This document shows positions 16,303-24,847 of a stretch of 64,000 bases of DNA, piece after piece. Under the pieces are notes generated by a model that searched no databases, was not told where the DNA came from, and was given only the letters and a program-made list of their open reading frames with translations. The position numbers and the translations under genes were made by a program. The stretch comes from Campylobacter concisus (lineage in GTDB: Bacteria; Campylobacterota; Campylobacteria; Campylobacterales; Campylobacteraceae): assembly GCF_003048875.2 (NCBI RefSeq), contig NZ_CP049264.1, forward strand, positions 1,550,001-1,614,000, written 5' to 3'. Every line of letters begins with the position of its first letter. Positions within the stretch are counted from its first letter, which is position 1.

Positions 16303-17175
16303 ATGCACTCACACGACAAGATAGCCTTTAGGCTCGCTCAAATTTTAATAAAGCTAAATGACGGAGCAAGGCTTAGCATAGATGAGCTCACAGAGGAATT
16401 TAGTGTCAATAAAAGAACCATTCTAAGGGACTTTGAGCGCCTAAATATACTGCCCATAGAAAAAGCAAATGGCAAATACTTTTTGGCTGATTATGCACTT
16501 GGTAAGCTTAGCTATAAAGATATCCATGCATTTGCCATACTGAGTGGAGTGAAGTCTTTGTTTCCGGACCTAGACGATAAATTTATAAGCGACATCTTAA
16601 ACGAGAAGCTAAACAAGGCCTATCTCATCAAAAATCAAGGCTTTGAGGATCTGCAAATTTCAAGAGCCGAGTTTGAAGAGATAAGCGCTGCTATCATTAA
16701 AAATAAGATAGTTGAGTGCTCTTATAACGCTAAATTTAGGTCACTAAAACCATACAAACTGATAAACAACAATGGCGTCTGGTACCTGCTAGCAGATGAT
16801 AGTGGTAGGCTTAAAAATTTCACCCTTTCAAAGCTTGAAAATATAAAGATAAAAGATAGCACATTTAAGCCAAATGAAGAATTTATAAACCGCATCAAGC
16901 AAAACGATACAAACTGGTTTTCAGATGTGAAATTTGAAGTGATACTGGAGATAAAAAGCGAGGCGATGAGCTACTTTAAAAGAAAGAAATTCTTGCCAAA
17001 TTTTAAAATAATAAGCGAGGATAAAGATAGGATCATCCTAAGCACAGAGGTAGCCTATGACGATGAGGTCCTGCGCGTGGTCAAATACTGGTTGCCATTT
17101 ATCAAGATAAAAGAGCCTGAATATCTAAGGGTGAAATTTGAGAAATTGCTTGAAGAGTATCTAGAATGCAGTTGA
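16303..17175 (+). CDS. WYL-domain transcriptional regulator
   Basis: 290 residues: an N-terminal helix-turn-helix (about residues 20-55, VNKRTILRDFERL), a WYL domain with GVWYLLADD near residue 163, and a C-terminal extension. It is distinct from the other two WYL proteins in the window (3482 and 32301). It lies 174 bases after the HNH operon in the same direction, with a clear ribosome binding site (aaaaggattt), and is the likely regulator of that operon. WYL proteins often repress defence operons until a nucleic acid signal appears; here that is inference. Confidence 0.8.
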   Translation: MHSHDKIAFRLAQILIKLNDGARLSIDELTEEFSVNKRTILRDFERLNILPIEKANGKYFLADYALGKLSYKDIHAFAILSGVKSLFPDLDDKFISDILNEKLNKAYLIKNQGFEDLQISRAEFEEISAAIIKNKIVECSYNAKFRSLKPYKLINNNGVWYLLADDSGRLKNFTLSKLENIKIKDSTFKPNEEFINRIKQNDTNWFSDVKFEVILEIKSEAMSYFKRKKFLPNFKIISEDKDRIILSTEVAYDDEVLRVVKYWLPFIKIKEPEYLRVKFEKLLEEYLECS

Positions 17176-17713
17176 TAATTATGTAATATTTTTCGTTTAT
17201 CTTTTTAAAGAAATACATGTTATTAATAAAACATTTTTATCTTTCTGATTAAAAATAAGGTCATTCTTGGTCTATAATTTTAAGATATTTGTTTCGATTT
17301 CTAATATAGATACTAGCATTAAGTAATTTATAAGTATTACTATGTTATAGAACTAGAAATACCCTGATATATCGTGCTTCTGAAATAAAAGTCAAAAATT
17401 TTTTACCACTTTAAACAACCTAGCCACCAAAATATCTTATAATACACGCAAATTTAAAAAATTTTAACTTAAAGGAGGTTAAGATGACTAAAATCAATTA
17501 AGAGTAAGGATTTCTTTTAAATGTTTGAAAAAGATAACCCTTACGATAGGTTGTTGGGACTCCTATTGTAATCGTTATCTACTTTCAAACTACTTAAATA
17601 AAAACCTTATCAACAATTACTATATGAAAGCAATGGGCACACTATAGGTATGCCAATTTGGTGAGATGGCTATTGCTGTCTTTGTAAAATTTTAAAAGCC
17701 ATAGGAGGAAAAT
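17176..17713 (+). promoter_or_regulatory. Promoter and structured leader upstream of the mobilisation genes
   Basis: 538 bases. A -10 box TATAAT lies at 17438-17443. A perfect Shine-Dalgarno (aaaggagg) precedes a five-codon ORF at 17484-17501 (M-T-K-I-N), and a 16-codon ORF (17521-17571) follows. The second lies inside a long inverted repeat: GTTTGAAA..AGATAAC (17523-17538) against its near complement at 17574-17590, with inner pairs ACGAT/ATCGT and ATAGG/CCTAT. It looks like a leader peptide plus RNA hairpin that could control the downstream genes. The first 250 bases show nothing definite. Confidence 0.45.
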
Positions 17714-18016
17714 ATGGCAAGCAAAAATACACTTTTAAATGATTTAAAAACCATTAGAAAGAATAAGAAAAAAGAGGAGATTAGACAAGCATGTATTGAA
17801 GTATTGTTTCCACAACAAGCAACACTCAAAGAGTGCAAGTTACTAATCGAAAAAAGTTTTAGCGTAAAGCTATCAAATAAGGAGTTTTCCAAATGGAGGA
17901 AAGAGTATGAGGCAACAAATGCCAATCAATCCTCTGATGCATATCATATTCTCGTACCCAACGAAAACAAAAAAGAAGATGAGGAGCTAAGCAATGGCAC
18001 TAACAATCAAGAGTAG
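17714..18016 (+). CDS. Small charged protein of the mobilisation module
   Basis: 100 residues, lysine/glutamate rich, with a strong ribosome binding site (aggaggaaa) before ATG 17714. The region KLSNKEFSKWRKEYEAT may form a small DNA-binding helical unit, and the C-terminus is acidic and probably disordered. It overlaps the next gene by 23 bases. Small proteins of this kind precede mob genes in epsilonproteobacterial plasmids; the exact function is unknown. Confidence 0.55.
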   Translation: MASKNTLLNDLKTIRKNKKKEEIRQACIEVLFPQQATLKECKLLIEKSFSVKLSNKEFSKWRKEYEATNANQSSDAYHILVPNENKKEDEELSNGTNNQE

Positions 18017-18539
18017 CGATACAGCAATTACGGCAAACGCCGTAATTGCCCTGCAAGAACATATTGAAATGGGCAATAAGGCTAGTGAAAATATTAGAAA
18101 TAATATTGAACTTTTTAATCAAGCCACAGATAGCTTTGATAAAAGTTTTAAAGAAAAAATAGAGCTTATAGAGCAAGGAGGTGCTGAACTTATGAACGCG
18201 ACAGAAGAGATTCAAAACAACTTTAAAAATACTCTAAAAGGTGCAGACAAAACTATATCGAAGATCAACTCATCTTTTAGCTCTTTGATGAAGAAGATAG
18301 TATCTGCATTAATTGCCTTTGTATTTATAGAAGCGATCTTCTTTCTCGGCTACTTGTTTTATGATAGCCATAAGACAAATGAAGCCAAATCTGCACTACA
18401 AAGCAGCCTAGATAAAGCACTTAATAACGTGTCCAACCTTCAAGGCTTTATCATCCATATTTACAATCAAGATGGTCAAAAAGCTAGAGAGGATTTTACT
18501 AAATGGCTAAACAAAAATGGCGACAGCAATGTTCAGTAG
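17994..18539 (+). CDS. Membrane protein of the mobilisation module (MobB-like)
   Basis: 181 residues: a helical, probably coiled-coil N-terminal part, one transmembrane helix near residues 100-122 (IVSALIAFVFIEAIFFLGYL), and a charged C-terminal part. The size, single helix and position just before the oriT/MobC region resemble MobB/MbeB-type accessory proteins, which link the relaxosome to the membrane. That match is by architecture only. The start overlaps the end of the previous gene. Confidence 0.55.
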   Translation: MALTIKSSDTAITANAVIALQEHIEMGNKASENIRNNIELFNQATDSFDKSFKEKIELIEQGGAELMNATEEIQNNFKNTLKGADKTISKINSSFSSLMKKIVSALIAFVFIEAIFFLGYLFYDSHKTNEAKSALQSSLDKALNNVSNLQGFIIHIYNQDGQKAREDFTKWLNKNGDSNVQ

Positions 18540-18555
18540 TAAGCAAATTTTTCTA

Positions 18556-18666
18556 ATAGCAAGACACATACAATGTATGACACTTCGTTTTCATACCTTG
18601 TATAATCTTGCTCTGCCGAGGGCTACAATGCGAGATATAAGAAGCGTTAAAACGCTTCATCTCGCT
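18556..18666 (+). other. Candidate origin of transfer (oriT)
   Basis: Two stacked inverted repeats lie between the membrane protein and mobC. The first has arms AGCAAGA (18558) / TCTTGCT (18606-18612) with inner pairs ATACAA/TTGTAT and TATGA/TCATA. The second has arms GCGAGAT (18630-18636) / ATCTCGC (18659-18665) around the perfect palindrome GAAGCGTTAAAACGCTTC. Dense inverted repeats directly upstream of mobC and the relaxase are the normal setting of oriT. The nic site is not identified. Confidence 0.55.
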
Positions 18667-18691
18667 ATCACATTTTATGAAAGGATATCAT

Positions 18692-19054
18692 ATGCCAAAA
18701 AATATCAAGGATAAGGTGCTCTCTATAAGGATCACTTCTCAGCAAAATAGCAAATTATCTGATATGACTAGAGAACTAAAAATATCAAGATCAGAAATCA
18801 TTTCCTATCTTATAGATAATGGCACTATAAATTCTGAATCCATAAAAAAGAAAGAGCTATATCCAACAATCATTACATATTTTGCTAGACCTTTTAACAA
18901 TATCAATCAAATGGCAAAGAAACTAAATATAGCTTATAAGACTAGTGGCAATATAGATTTAAAAACGATACTGCAAACACAAGAAGAATTGTACAAAGTT
19001 CAATCAGTCCTAACTGAAATTTTAAGCCTAATAAGGAATAACTATGATAGTTAA
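18692..19054 (+). CDS. mobC: MobC-like relaxosome accessory protein
   Basis: 120 residues from ATG 18692, which I prefer to ATG 18677 because aaggatatcat lies correctly in front of it. The N-terminus VLSIRITSQQNSKLSDM..LKISRSEIISYLI is a ribbon-helix-helix DNA-binding fold. The C-terminal half (FNNINQMAKKLN) matches the MobC signature in which N-N-I-N-Q-x-A-K is conserved. It would bind oriT and assist the relaxase encoded next, with which it overlaps by 11 bases. Confidence 0.75.
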   Translation: MPKNIKDKVLSIRITSQQNSKLSDMTRELKISRSEIISYLIDNGTINSESIKKKELYPTIITYFARPFNNINQMAKKLNIAYKTSGNIDLKTILQTQEELYKVQSVLTEILSLIRNNYDS

Positions 19055-21494
19055 GATCTCAAAGGGAGAAAAAGGCGTAGCTGATTATCTAAAAACTGGC
19101 AAGAAAAGAGATTCAAAGCTAACTAGAGATGAAAAAGATGATAGATTGCCACTGGCTGGAAATTTAGATCTTATAGAGATGTCTGAAAAGCACCAGATAA
19201 AGAAAAAGAACAAAAAATATAACTACTATCATATATCCTTGTCATTTACTTCAGAGGAGTGGAGCAGACTATATGAAAGTGGCAATATATATGAGTTTAT
19301 AATGGACTTTTTAAGGCTAACTTTCCCAAATCACGACATAGATGAGCTACTTTTTTATGCTGAAGCTCATTTGCCTATAATCAAAGAAGAACCATATATT
19401 CCTCGTCCAGAAGGGGCGCTAGAAAATAGAACATTAAACAAGAAACATAAAAACGGTGAACCACTAAAAAGAGAGCCTCATATTCATCTAATAGTCTCTT
19501 TTGAAAATATGAAATTTACTCATAGCGTAAAAACTGGTGGAGTTATATATACAAAAGGTGCAGCCAAGCAACAAGTAAAAGCTATTATGGCTAAATCAGC
19601 AGAGAAATTTAAAAGAGTAGTTAATGACATCTTATCTAACAAGTATGGATTAAATAATATAGAGCCTTTAAGTATGGATGAAGACCAACTAAAAAAACAA
19701 TATGAAAGCTTTAAAAGTGCAGCACAAAAGGTTAAGAAAGGCAAAGAAAAAGATACACGGATAAAGATAGAAACAGATGTGGTGATCGAGCCAAAAGCTA
19801 ATACAAAAGAGCAAAATATAAGTGTTGAAGAGCTGCTAGCTGACGCTAAAAATTCTACAGCTGATTATCTGTTAAGAATGATAGAAGAAGATGAGAGTTT
19901 CAAAAAAGACTATTATGATAGAGCAAAGAGGCTTAATGCAGTGGATATAAGAGAATTTTTGCCTATGATCAATGCAAAATTTAACATCACTGCAAAACCT
20001 GAAATGGTAAATGACAAATATAAAGTAAGAGTGGATGGTTTTAATGGAACTTATAATCTAACTGATCTAATGTGTAAGATAGTCTACAATGGCAGAAAAG
20101 GAGCGTTGTTTCACGTAGTTAATGAGCTAGAGCAAATGCTTATAGAGCTTCAAGCTAATAAAAATGAGCCAAAGATAACATTAAGTGTAAGTAGTGACTT
20201 TAACATACAAAATCAAGAGCCAAAAACTCAAGTGCTAAATAGCTGGAAAACGATACAAATAGAGCCATACAACCTAAAACCAATACTTAAAAACTATTCA
20301 GCTATATCAGTGGCAAGTTTTAAAGATAAAAGTAAAGAAGCTAGCAGTATTGATGGCATAACTCCTACGCTTATATATGATATAGATAACTCTAAATTTA
20401 GTGCAAATAATGCTCAAAATTTACTACAAAGTAAAGGAATAAAAGGCTTCATATACCCAACCACCTATCAAGCGCTAGACGCAAAAGTAGAGAAATTTAA
20501 ACTCATCATACCCACAACAGATGCTCCAAGCTTAAATGAATATAATGAATACATAAAAGAGATAACAAGAGAGCTTGGGTTATATAACATAGTAAATAAC
20601 TCCAGCTTGCATCCTAGTAAATTTCACTACACTCCAGTGCCAGGATCTGAAGTTATAAGCATTAGTGGAAAAACTTTTGATAATACAAGAGCCATTGAAG
20701 ATGCCAGCCTAAAAACAGACATTAATAATATGGATATTAGAGCCATATATGAAGATTTACAAAATCAAAGAAAATATGAGCTTAGCCATGAACCAAAAGA
20801 TAGCAACTTGCATATTAAAAGAGCAAGCTATCAGGCTATATCATCAAAGATTCCAATAAAAGAGTTAATAGAATACTTTGACGAGAGTACTATGGTTAAA
20901 AAATATAAAGATTATCAAATACTTTTTAATAATAACAGTAGATATCTATACTTGTCAGAAGAAAATACAGCCTATTCTTTTAGTCAAAATAGACACTATA
21001 CTCCATATATCTATATTAGAGATAAATTTTATGAAGCAGCCAGAAAGATAAAAACTGGATTTTATGATGATGATCTCATTCAAAAGCTAAGTATTACAAA
21101 AAATGAATATGAAGGCTTCGTAAAAGATATCGATAACCATCTAGATATAAATAGATACTATTTAGCTTTTATAAATAGAACCGAAAACTTTAAAAAATAT
21201 CTATCAGATATAGCTAAGATTAACTATAAAGGCTTAATTTATAATATAAAAACATATATGAAAGATTGGCAAGATATGCAAGGTTTTAATAATCTAAAGG
21301 AGCATTATAAAACAGATAAGATATGTCTAGCAGAGGATCATATATCATTTGATTCACTAAAAATAATAAAGCAAGAGCTATATAATCAAGGACTTGATAA
21401 GGACTTTGGGGTGGAGCAATCAACACAACAATCAAATGAGATAGAGGGCAAAGAGCAAAATGTAAAGTTAGGATATGATGGTTTGAGAAGGTAG
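19044..21494 (+). CDS. Relaxase (mobilisation nuclease)
   Basis: 816 residues. The N-terminal 200 hold the nicking domain, with the metal-binding histidine motif as EPHIHLIVSF near residue 150. The C-terminal 600 residues are lysine and asparagine rich with no domain I can name. The protein follows MobC directly and should cut one strand at the oriT upstream and lead it into a recipient. It is larger than typical MobP relaxases, so the C-terminal part may carry primase-like or coupling functions. It differs from the second relaxase at 54303. Confidence 0.72.
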   Translation: MIVKISKGEKGVADYLKTGKKRDSKLTRDEKDDRLPLAGNLDLIEMSEKHQIKKKNKKYNYYHISLSFTSEEWSRLYESGNIYEFIMDFLRLTFPNHDIDELLFYAEAHLPIIKEEPYIPRPEGALENRTLNKKHKNGEPLKREPHIHLIVSFENMKFTHSVKTGGVIYTKGAAKQQVKAIMAKSAEKFKRVVNDILSNKYGLNNIEPLSMDEDQLKKQYESFKSAAQKVKKGKEKDTRIKIETDVVIEPKANTKEQNISVEELLADAKNSTADYLLRMIEEDESFKKDYYDRAKRLNAVDIREFLPMINAKFNITAKPEMVNDKYKVRVDGFNGTYNLTDLMCKIVYNGRKGALFHVVNELEQMLIELQANKNEPKITLSVSSDFNIQNQEPKTQVLNSWKTIQIEPYNLKPILKNYSAISVASFKDKSKEASSIDGITPTLIYDIDNSKFSANNAQNLLQSKGIKGFIYPTTYQALDAKVEKFKLIIPTTDAPSLNEYNEYIKEITRELGLYNIVNNSSLHPSKFHYTPVPGSEVISISGKTFDNTRAIEDASLKTDINNMDIRAIYEDLQNQRKYELSHEPKDSNLHIKRASYQAISSKIPIKELIEYFDESTMVKKYKDYQILFNNNSRYLYLSEENTAYSFSQNRHYTPYIYIRDKFYEAARKIKTGFYDDDLIQKLSITKNEYEGFVKDIDNHLDINRYYLAFINRTENFKKYLSDIAKINYKGLIYNIKTYMKDWQDMQGFNNLKEHYKTDKICLAEDHISFDSLKIIKQELYNQGLDKDFGVEQSTQQSNEIEGKEQNVKLGYDGLRR

Positions 21495-21874
21495 ATTATC
21501 GTAAGCTATTATAGAAGCCAAATTATTAGCCATCTCTCACCCTATAAATCCAAACGGCAATGCAAACATATCATCATCTAGGCACCAGTAGCAAAAATTT
21601 TTAGGGTGTTGTTAAAATATGAGCTAACCAAAGATATTTTTGATTTCTCCAAGATTATCTTTGCGATCTCTGAATAGCCCGCTGTTTATGATCTTTTCAG
21701 ATAAGCCGTCGTTATCATCTTTTTTTAGCACCAAATAGTCTATATCATCACTTAAAATATCTATCAAATTTTCATCACTATGGCTTAACTCTTTTTGAGA
21801 AAGTGGATATAGTTCTACTCAAAACTTTTTAGCTCTGACTGCATTAAAAACTAGGTTGCATTGTTTTTAAAAGA
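21495..21874. other. Gap between relaxase and csm5 with a gene remnant
   Basis: 380 bases between two convergent units. It contains a decayed minus-strand fragment (21624-21818) of a DUF4143-type ATPase. No terminator, repeat or intact gene is recognisable in the rest. Confidence 0.5.
21624..21818 (-). pseudogene. Fragment of a DUF4143/AAA ATPase gene
   Basis: A 64-codon open stretch without a start codon (an in-frame stop lies just upstream) reads VELYPLSQKELSHSDENL, the motif that follows the ATPase core in AAA_14/DUF4143 proteins (typically ..ELYPLSxxE..), then runs to a stop at 21624. Two complete members of this family are at 36980 and 40173, but this remnant is closer to the general family than to either. 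It shows that the csm operon was inserted next to, or replaced, an older cargo gene. Confidence 0.55.
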
Positions 21875-22912
21875 TCAATCCTCTTCTAAAATTTCACAAA
21901 GTAGCCAACCAAACGGCTGTTTATTGATAAGCCAAGCTGTGGTCTCCTCCTCTTGGATAGATGGTTTTTCCCTGCCTCTCATTATTTTTATCCTTCTCGC
22001 GCCATCTACCGTAACGGCTCTTGCACCACTATGCTTTCCAACTCTCAATAAAAATTGATTATCCTCAAGTTTTAAATGCTCGTATTTCTCAATAAATTTA
22101 TCAGATAGTCCTTCGCGTGTAAATTCGTCCGTTTCATAGCTAAACTGAGAGGCAAATATCGGCATATAGTGAGAGTTGCAAGCTTTTATTAGCTCGTCTA
22201 TGCCAAATTTATTATTTTTTATCGTAAATGTTGTTTTAAATTCACTTTTTGAATTTATTGCCTCATATCTTACTGGTATGCCTTGACTTGCATTTTGGTC
22301 TCTTGAGGCCCTATTTCTTTTTATATTTGTAGCAACAGAAGCAAAAGTATGTGACTCTATCACCTCACTATCAGCCACTAGAAAATCACCAAAATACTCT
22401 TTTGTATCATAGCTTTTACTCTTTTTATAAAGCATTTCACCAAAAGCTGTAGCTATAGCGCCTTTTAGTGAGCTTCCTGGGATTATGGCTTTTTTTAAAT
22501 TTGGAGATATAAGTGTCTTTTCGACCACTAGTTGGTTTATAACTTTTTTACCGCCACCTTCTCTTTGAACTACCTTGCCTATTTTGTCATTATAGTCTTC
22601 TGCGATGTTTTTTAGTGCCTGCATTTTGTAGTAAGAGACCTTTTTTGCCAAAGAACTCTTCTCTTTTATAAATTTTTGCAGCTTCAATATGCCATCACTA
22701 GTAGTGTCTGAGGCTATTTTCATAAATTCATCTTTAAACTTATCGTCAAGTTTTTTAAAAAACTCAAATTCATCAAAAACATACATATAGTATTTATCAT
22801 CCGCGCCTCTATCTATGACGTAGTTCATAGGCTCATAGGCCTCTCCAGTACCTATATGTATAGGGCTTATAGGGTTTAGTTTGATCTTATAGTTTTTAGT
22901 TTCATTGTGCAT
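21875..22912 (-). CDS. csm5: Type III-A effector subunit Csm5
   Basis: 345 residues with the RAMP start KIKLNPISPIHIGTG and the glycine-rich segment IPGSSLKGAIATAF near residue 140, both typical of Csm5. It caps the 3' end of the crRNA in the Csm complex and recruits nucleases for crRNA maturation. It is the last gene of the cas6-cas10-csm2-csm3-csm4-csm5 unit; its start overlaps the csm4 end by 11 bases. Length is normal for the family. Confidence 0.88.
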   Translation of the reverse strand: MHNETKNYKIKLNPISPIHIGTGEAYEPMNYVIDRGADDKYYMYVFDEFEFFKKLDDKFKDEFMKIASDTTSDGILKLQKFIKEKSSLAKKVSYYKMQALKNIAEDYNDKIGKVVQREGGGKKVINQLVVEKTLISPNLKKAIIPGSSLKGAIATAFGEMLYKKSKSYDTKEYFGDFLVADSEVIESHTFASVATNIKRNRASRDQNASQGIPVRYEAINSKSEFKTTFTIKNNKFGIDELIKACNSHYMPIFASQFSYETDEFTREGLSDKFIEKYEHLKLEDNQFLLRVGKHSGARAVTVDGARRIKIMRGREKPSIQEEETTAWLINKQPFGWLLCEILEED

Positions 22913-23789
22913 TTTTTATCTCCGTAGCTATTAGTATGCTATATCCTTGGTGCACTGTGTTTGCGTTTGTAGAGTGTCCGCTTATAGCCTTTCCTATATA
23001 CTCTTTTTCGCAAATTTCATCATATATCACCACGCTACCGCTATCTGCCATTAGGAGTGGGCTTTTAAAAGGATTTGTGCTTGCAAGCCCTCCACCATGT
23101 TTGCCAAATCTAGTAAATGGCTCATAGTAAAATTCTTTTAAATTTTCATCATCTATCACGACTGGACTAAGCGTCATAAAGGCATTTGAGTTCTTTTTTA
23201 CAGACACCTTCTCAAACGCTCTGTACTCAAACGCTCCTTTGCCTATGCTAGCTCTCTTGCCATATCCACTTTTAGATACAACTTCAAGCACTTTTTCTAG
23301 TTCGTCAAGTTTAAATTTATCATCTAGCAAAAAGTAGATATCTTGCTTGCTAAATTTCATCTCCATTAAAGCATAAGGCGCAAATTTACCGCTCTCATCG
23401 GTCGTAAACGTATGGTAGTTTATGGAGTTTTTTATCGTTGCGTTTTTTGTTAGTTCATAGCCAGCCTCGTCACTTGTTTTAGCATTTTTGAAATTTCCAC
23501 CTTGCAGATCCTCCATGCTAAGCCAAATTTTTTTCCTATTTTCTTTTTTTAGCTCCAAATTTTCGCCCAAAAGATGACTTGGCATGCTAGGCTTTGGCAG
23601 ATATCCACTAGCAAAGCCATCAGATACTATCAAAAATGGCTTTTTGTCATAGTCACTTAGTAGCTCATTTAGCCTATCTTCTCCAAGCCTATATCTGATC
23701 GCCCAGCAAATTTGTCCAAACAAAGTATCACCCTTTAGAGGCGTTGTGAAATTTGACTTGGGTGTTATGGTAGTTTTACAAAGTGTCAT
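22902..23789 (-). CDS. csm4: Type III-A effector subunit Csm4
   Basis: 295 residues from ATG 23789, chosen over the GTG nine bases upstream because the ATG overlaps the csm3 stop (TAATG) and has AGGTGGGA in front. The N-terminal part has FTTPLKGDTLFGQICWAIRY, the usual Csm4/Cas5-type RAMP signature. A glycine-rich turn (SGYGKRASIGKG) lies near residue 185. It binds the 5' handle of the crRNA and contacts Cas10. Context and motifs agree. Confidence 0.87.
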   Translation of the reverse strand: MTLCKTTITPKSNFTTPLKGDTLFGQICWAIRYRLGEDRLNELLSDYDKKPFLIVSDGFASGYLPKPSMPSHLLGENLELKKENRKKIWLSMEDLQGGNFKNAKTSDEAGYELTKNATIKNSINYHTFTTDESGKFAPYALMEMKFSKQDIYFLLDDKFKLDELEKVLEVVSKSGYGKRASIGKGAFEYRAFEKVSVKKNSNAFMTLSPVVIDDENLKEFYYEPFTRFGKHGGGLASTNPFKSPLLMADSGSVVIYDEICEKEYIGKAISGHSTNANTVHQGYSILIATEIKNAQ

Positions 23790-24427
23790 TATTCCCACCT
23801 TAAATTTTTAAATTCAACCCTTCCGTAACCTCTTGAGCCGCTACCGCCTAGATAGTCGTTTTGTATTAGCTTAAGTCCGCTATCAACCATCTCTTTTAGC
23901 TCGTTTTCGTTGTCGTTATAAGGCTCTTTTTCATCAAAAACTTTTAGTCTAATAACAAGGTCAAATTTCACTCCAGCTGGCACACGCTCGATCTGGCGAG
24001 GATGCTCGGCAGTTCCGCTTTCTCTATTGATCACGTTTTCATATTTTGCTTCGCTTAGTTTTAGCCCTTCGCACTCTTTAGATAACAAACAATCCCCAAC
24101 ACTTATCCTAGTAATGCCAAATTTATTCTCTTTATCGCCAAAAATTTTTAGTAAATTTTGCGCCGCTTTTTTATCTGGCTCTGGTACTTTTTCTAAAATT
24201 TTAGAGTTAAAGACCTCTCCTTCACCATATCCAACTAGCCTATTATTCCACTCTAGTAAGCTTCTCATTTTACCTTTTAGCGAGCTTCCAGGGATGTAAG
24301 GCTTACTTGTGTTTATATCTTTTATCACCTGCGAGTCTATGCCACCTATCTTCATAGTATCATCGCCGCCACCTATATGAAGTCCGCTTAAAAGCTCTAT
24401 TTGTCCCTTTAAAGTTAAAATTTTCAT
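23789..24427 (-). CDS. csm3: Type III-A effector subunit Csm3 (target RNA nuclease)
   Basis: 212 residues. The Csm3 signature runs LLSGLHIGGGDDTMKIGGID, and the aspartates there include the one that cuts target RNA every six bases in this family. IPGSSLKGKMRSLLEW and the C-terminal GGSGSRGYGRVEF complete the RAMP pattern. It forms the helical backbone of the Csm complex along the crRNA. The start has a strong ribosome binding site (aaggagaga) and lies nine bases after csm2. Confidence 0.92.
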   Translation of the reverse strand: MKILTLKGQIELLSGLHIGGGDDTMKIGGIDSQVIKDINTSKPYIPGSSLKGKMRSLLEWNNRLVGYGEGEVFNSKILEKVPEPDKKAAQNLLKIFGDKENKFGITRISVGDCLLSKECEGLKLSEAKYENVINRESGTAEHPRQIERVPAGVKFDLVIRLKVFDEKEPYNDNENELKEMVDSGLKLIQNDYLGGSGSRGYGRVEFKNLRWE

Positions 24428-24436
24428 ATTCTCTCC

Positions 24437-24847
24437 TTATTTTTTAGCAAAGCCTATAACGGCCTCAAAAAAGAGTTTAAATACCCTTAGATCATCTTTT
24501 GTCTTTACCTGAGCCACACATTTATTTATCATCTCGACAAATTCATCGCTTGAGCATTTTCTTGACTTAGAGTAAGCCGCTTTTGAATTTAGCATCTTTA
24601 CAAATGGCAAAACTTCGCTGAAGTCTTCACTATTTGACTTTTGCTCTAGCTCGATTATATAGTCATAAAATGCTCTTATCTGAGTAGCTTTTGTTCTAGC
24701 AGAGACTAGATCAGCGACGATCTTTGCTGTTTCATCAAACAAATTTGGATTTTTCTTGTAGTCCAAAACTATAGGCGGTAAAAAGTCAGCTTGCGGTTTA
24801 TTGCCGGCATTATAGTTGCCACCACCACTTCTATTGTATCCACTCAT
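24437..24847 (-). CDS. csm2: Type III-A small subunit Csm2
   Basis: 136 residues. A glycine/asparagine-rich N-terminal tail of about 20 residues precedes an all-helical domain (FDETAKIVADLVSARTKATQIRAFYDYI), which is characteristic of Csm2. It packs along the inner face of the complex and binds target RNA. The ATG overlaps the cas10 stop (ATGA). The N-terminal tail is longer and more Gly-rich than usual; its meaning is unclear. Confidence 0.88.
   Translation of the reverse strand: MSGYNRSGGGNYNAGNKPQADFLPPIVLDYKKNPNLFDETAKIVADLVSARTKATQIRAFYDYIIELEQKSNSEDFSEVLPFVKMLNSKAAYSKSRKCSSDEFVEMINKCVAQVKTKDDLRVFKLFFEAVIGFAKK

Larger units (their letters stand above)
17438..21494 (+). mobile_element. 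Mobilisation module (oriT-like region, MobC, relaxase)
   Basis: A co-directional block of a small charged protein, a membrane protein, an oriT-like inverted repeat region, a MobC-like protein and a large relaxase. This is the mobilisation set of a plasmid or an integrative mobilisable element. No replication gene or integrase lies inside the block, so it either depends on the integrase at 41507 or is a captured plasmid segment. Boundaries are approximate. Confidence 0.55.
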
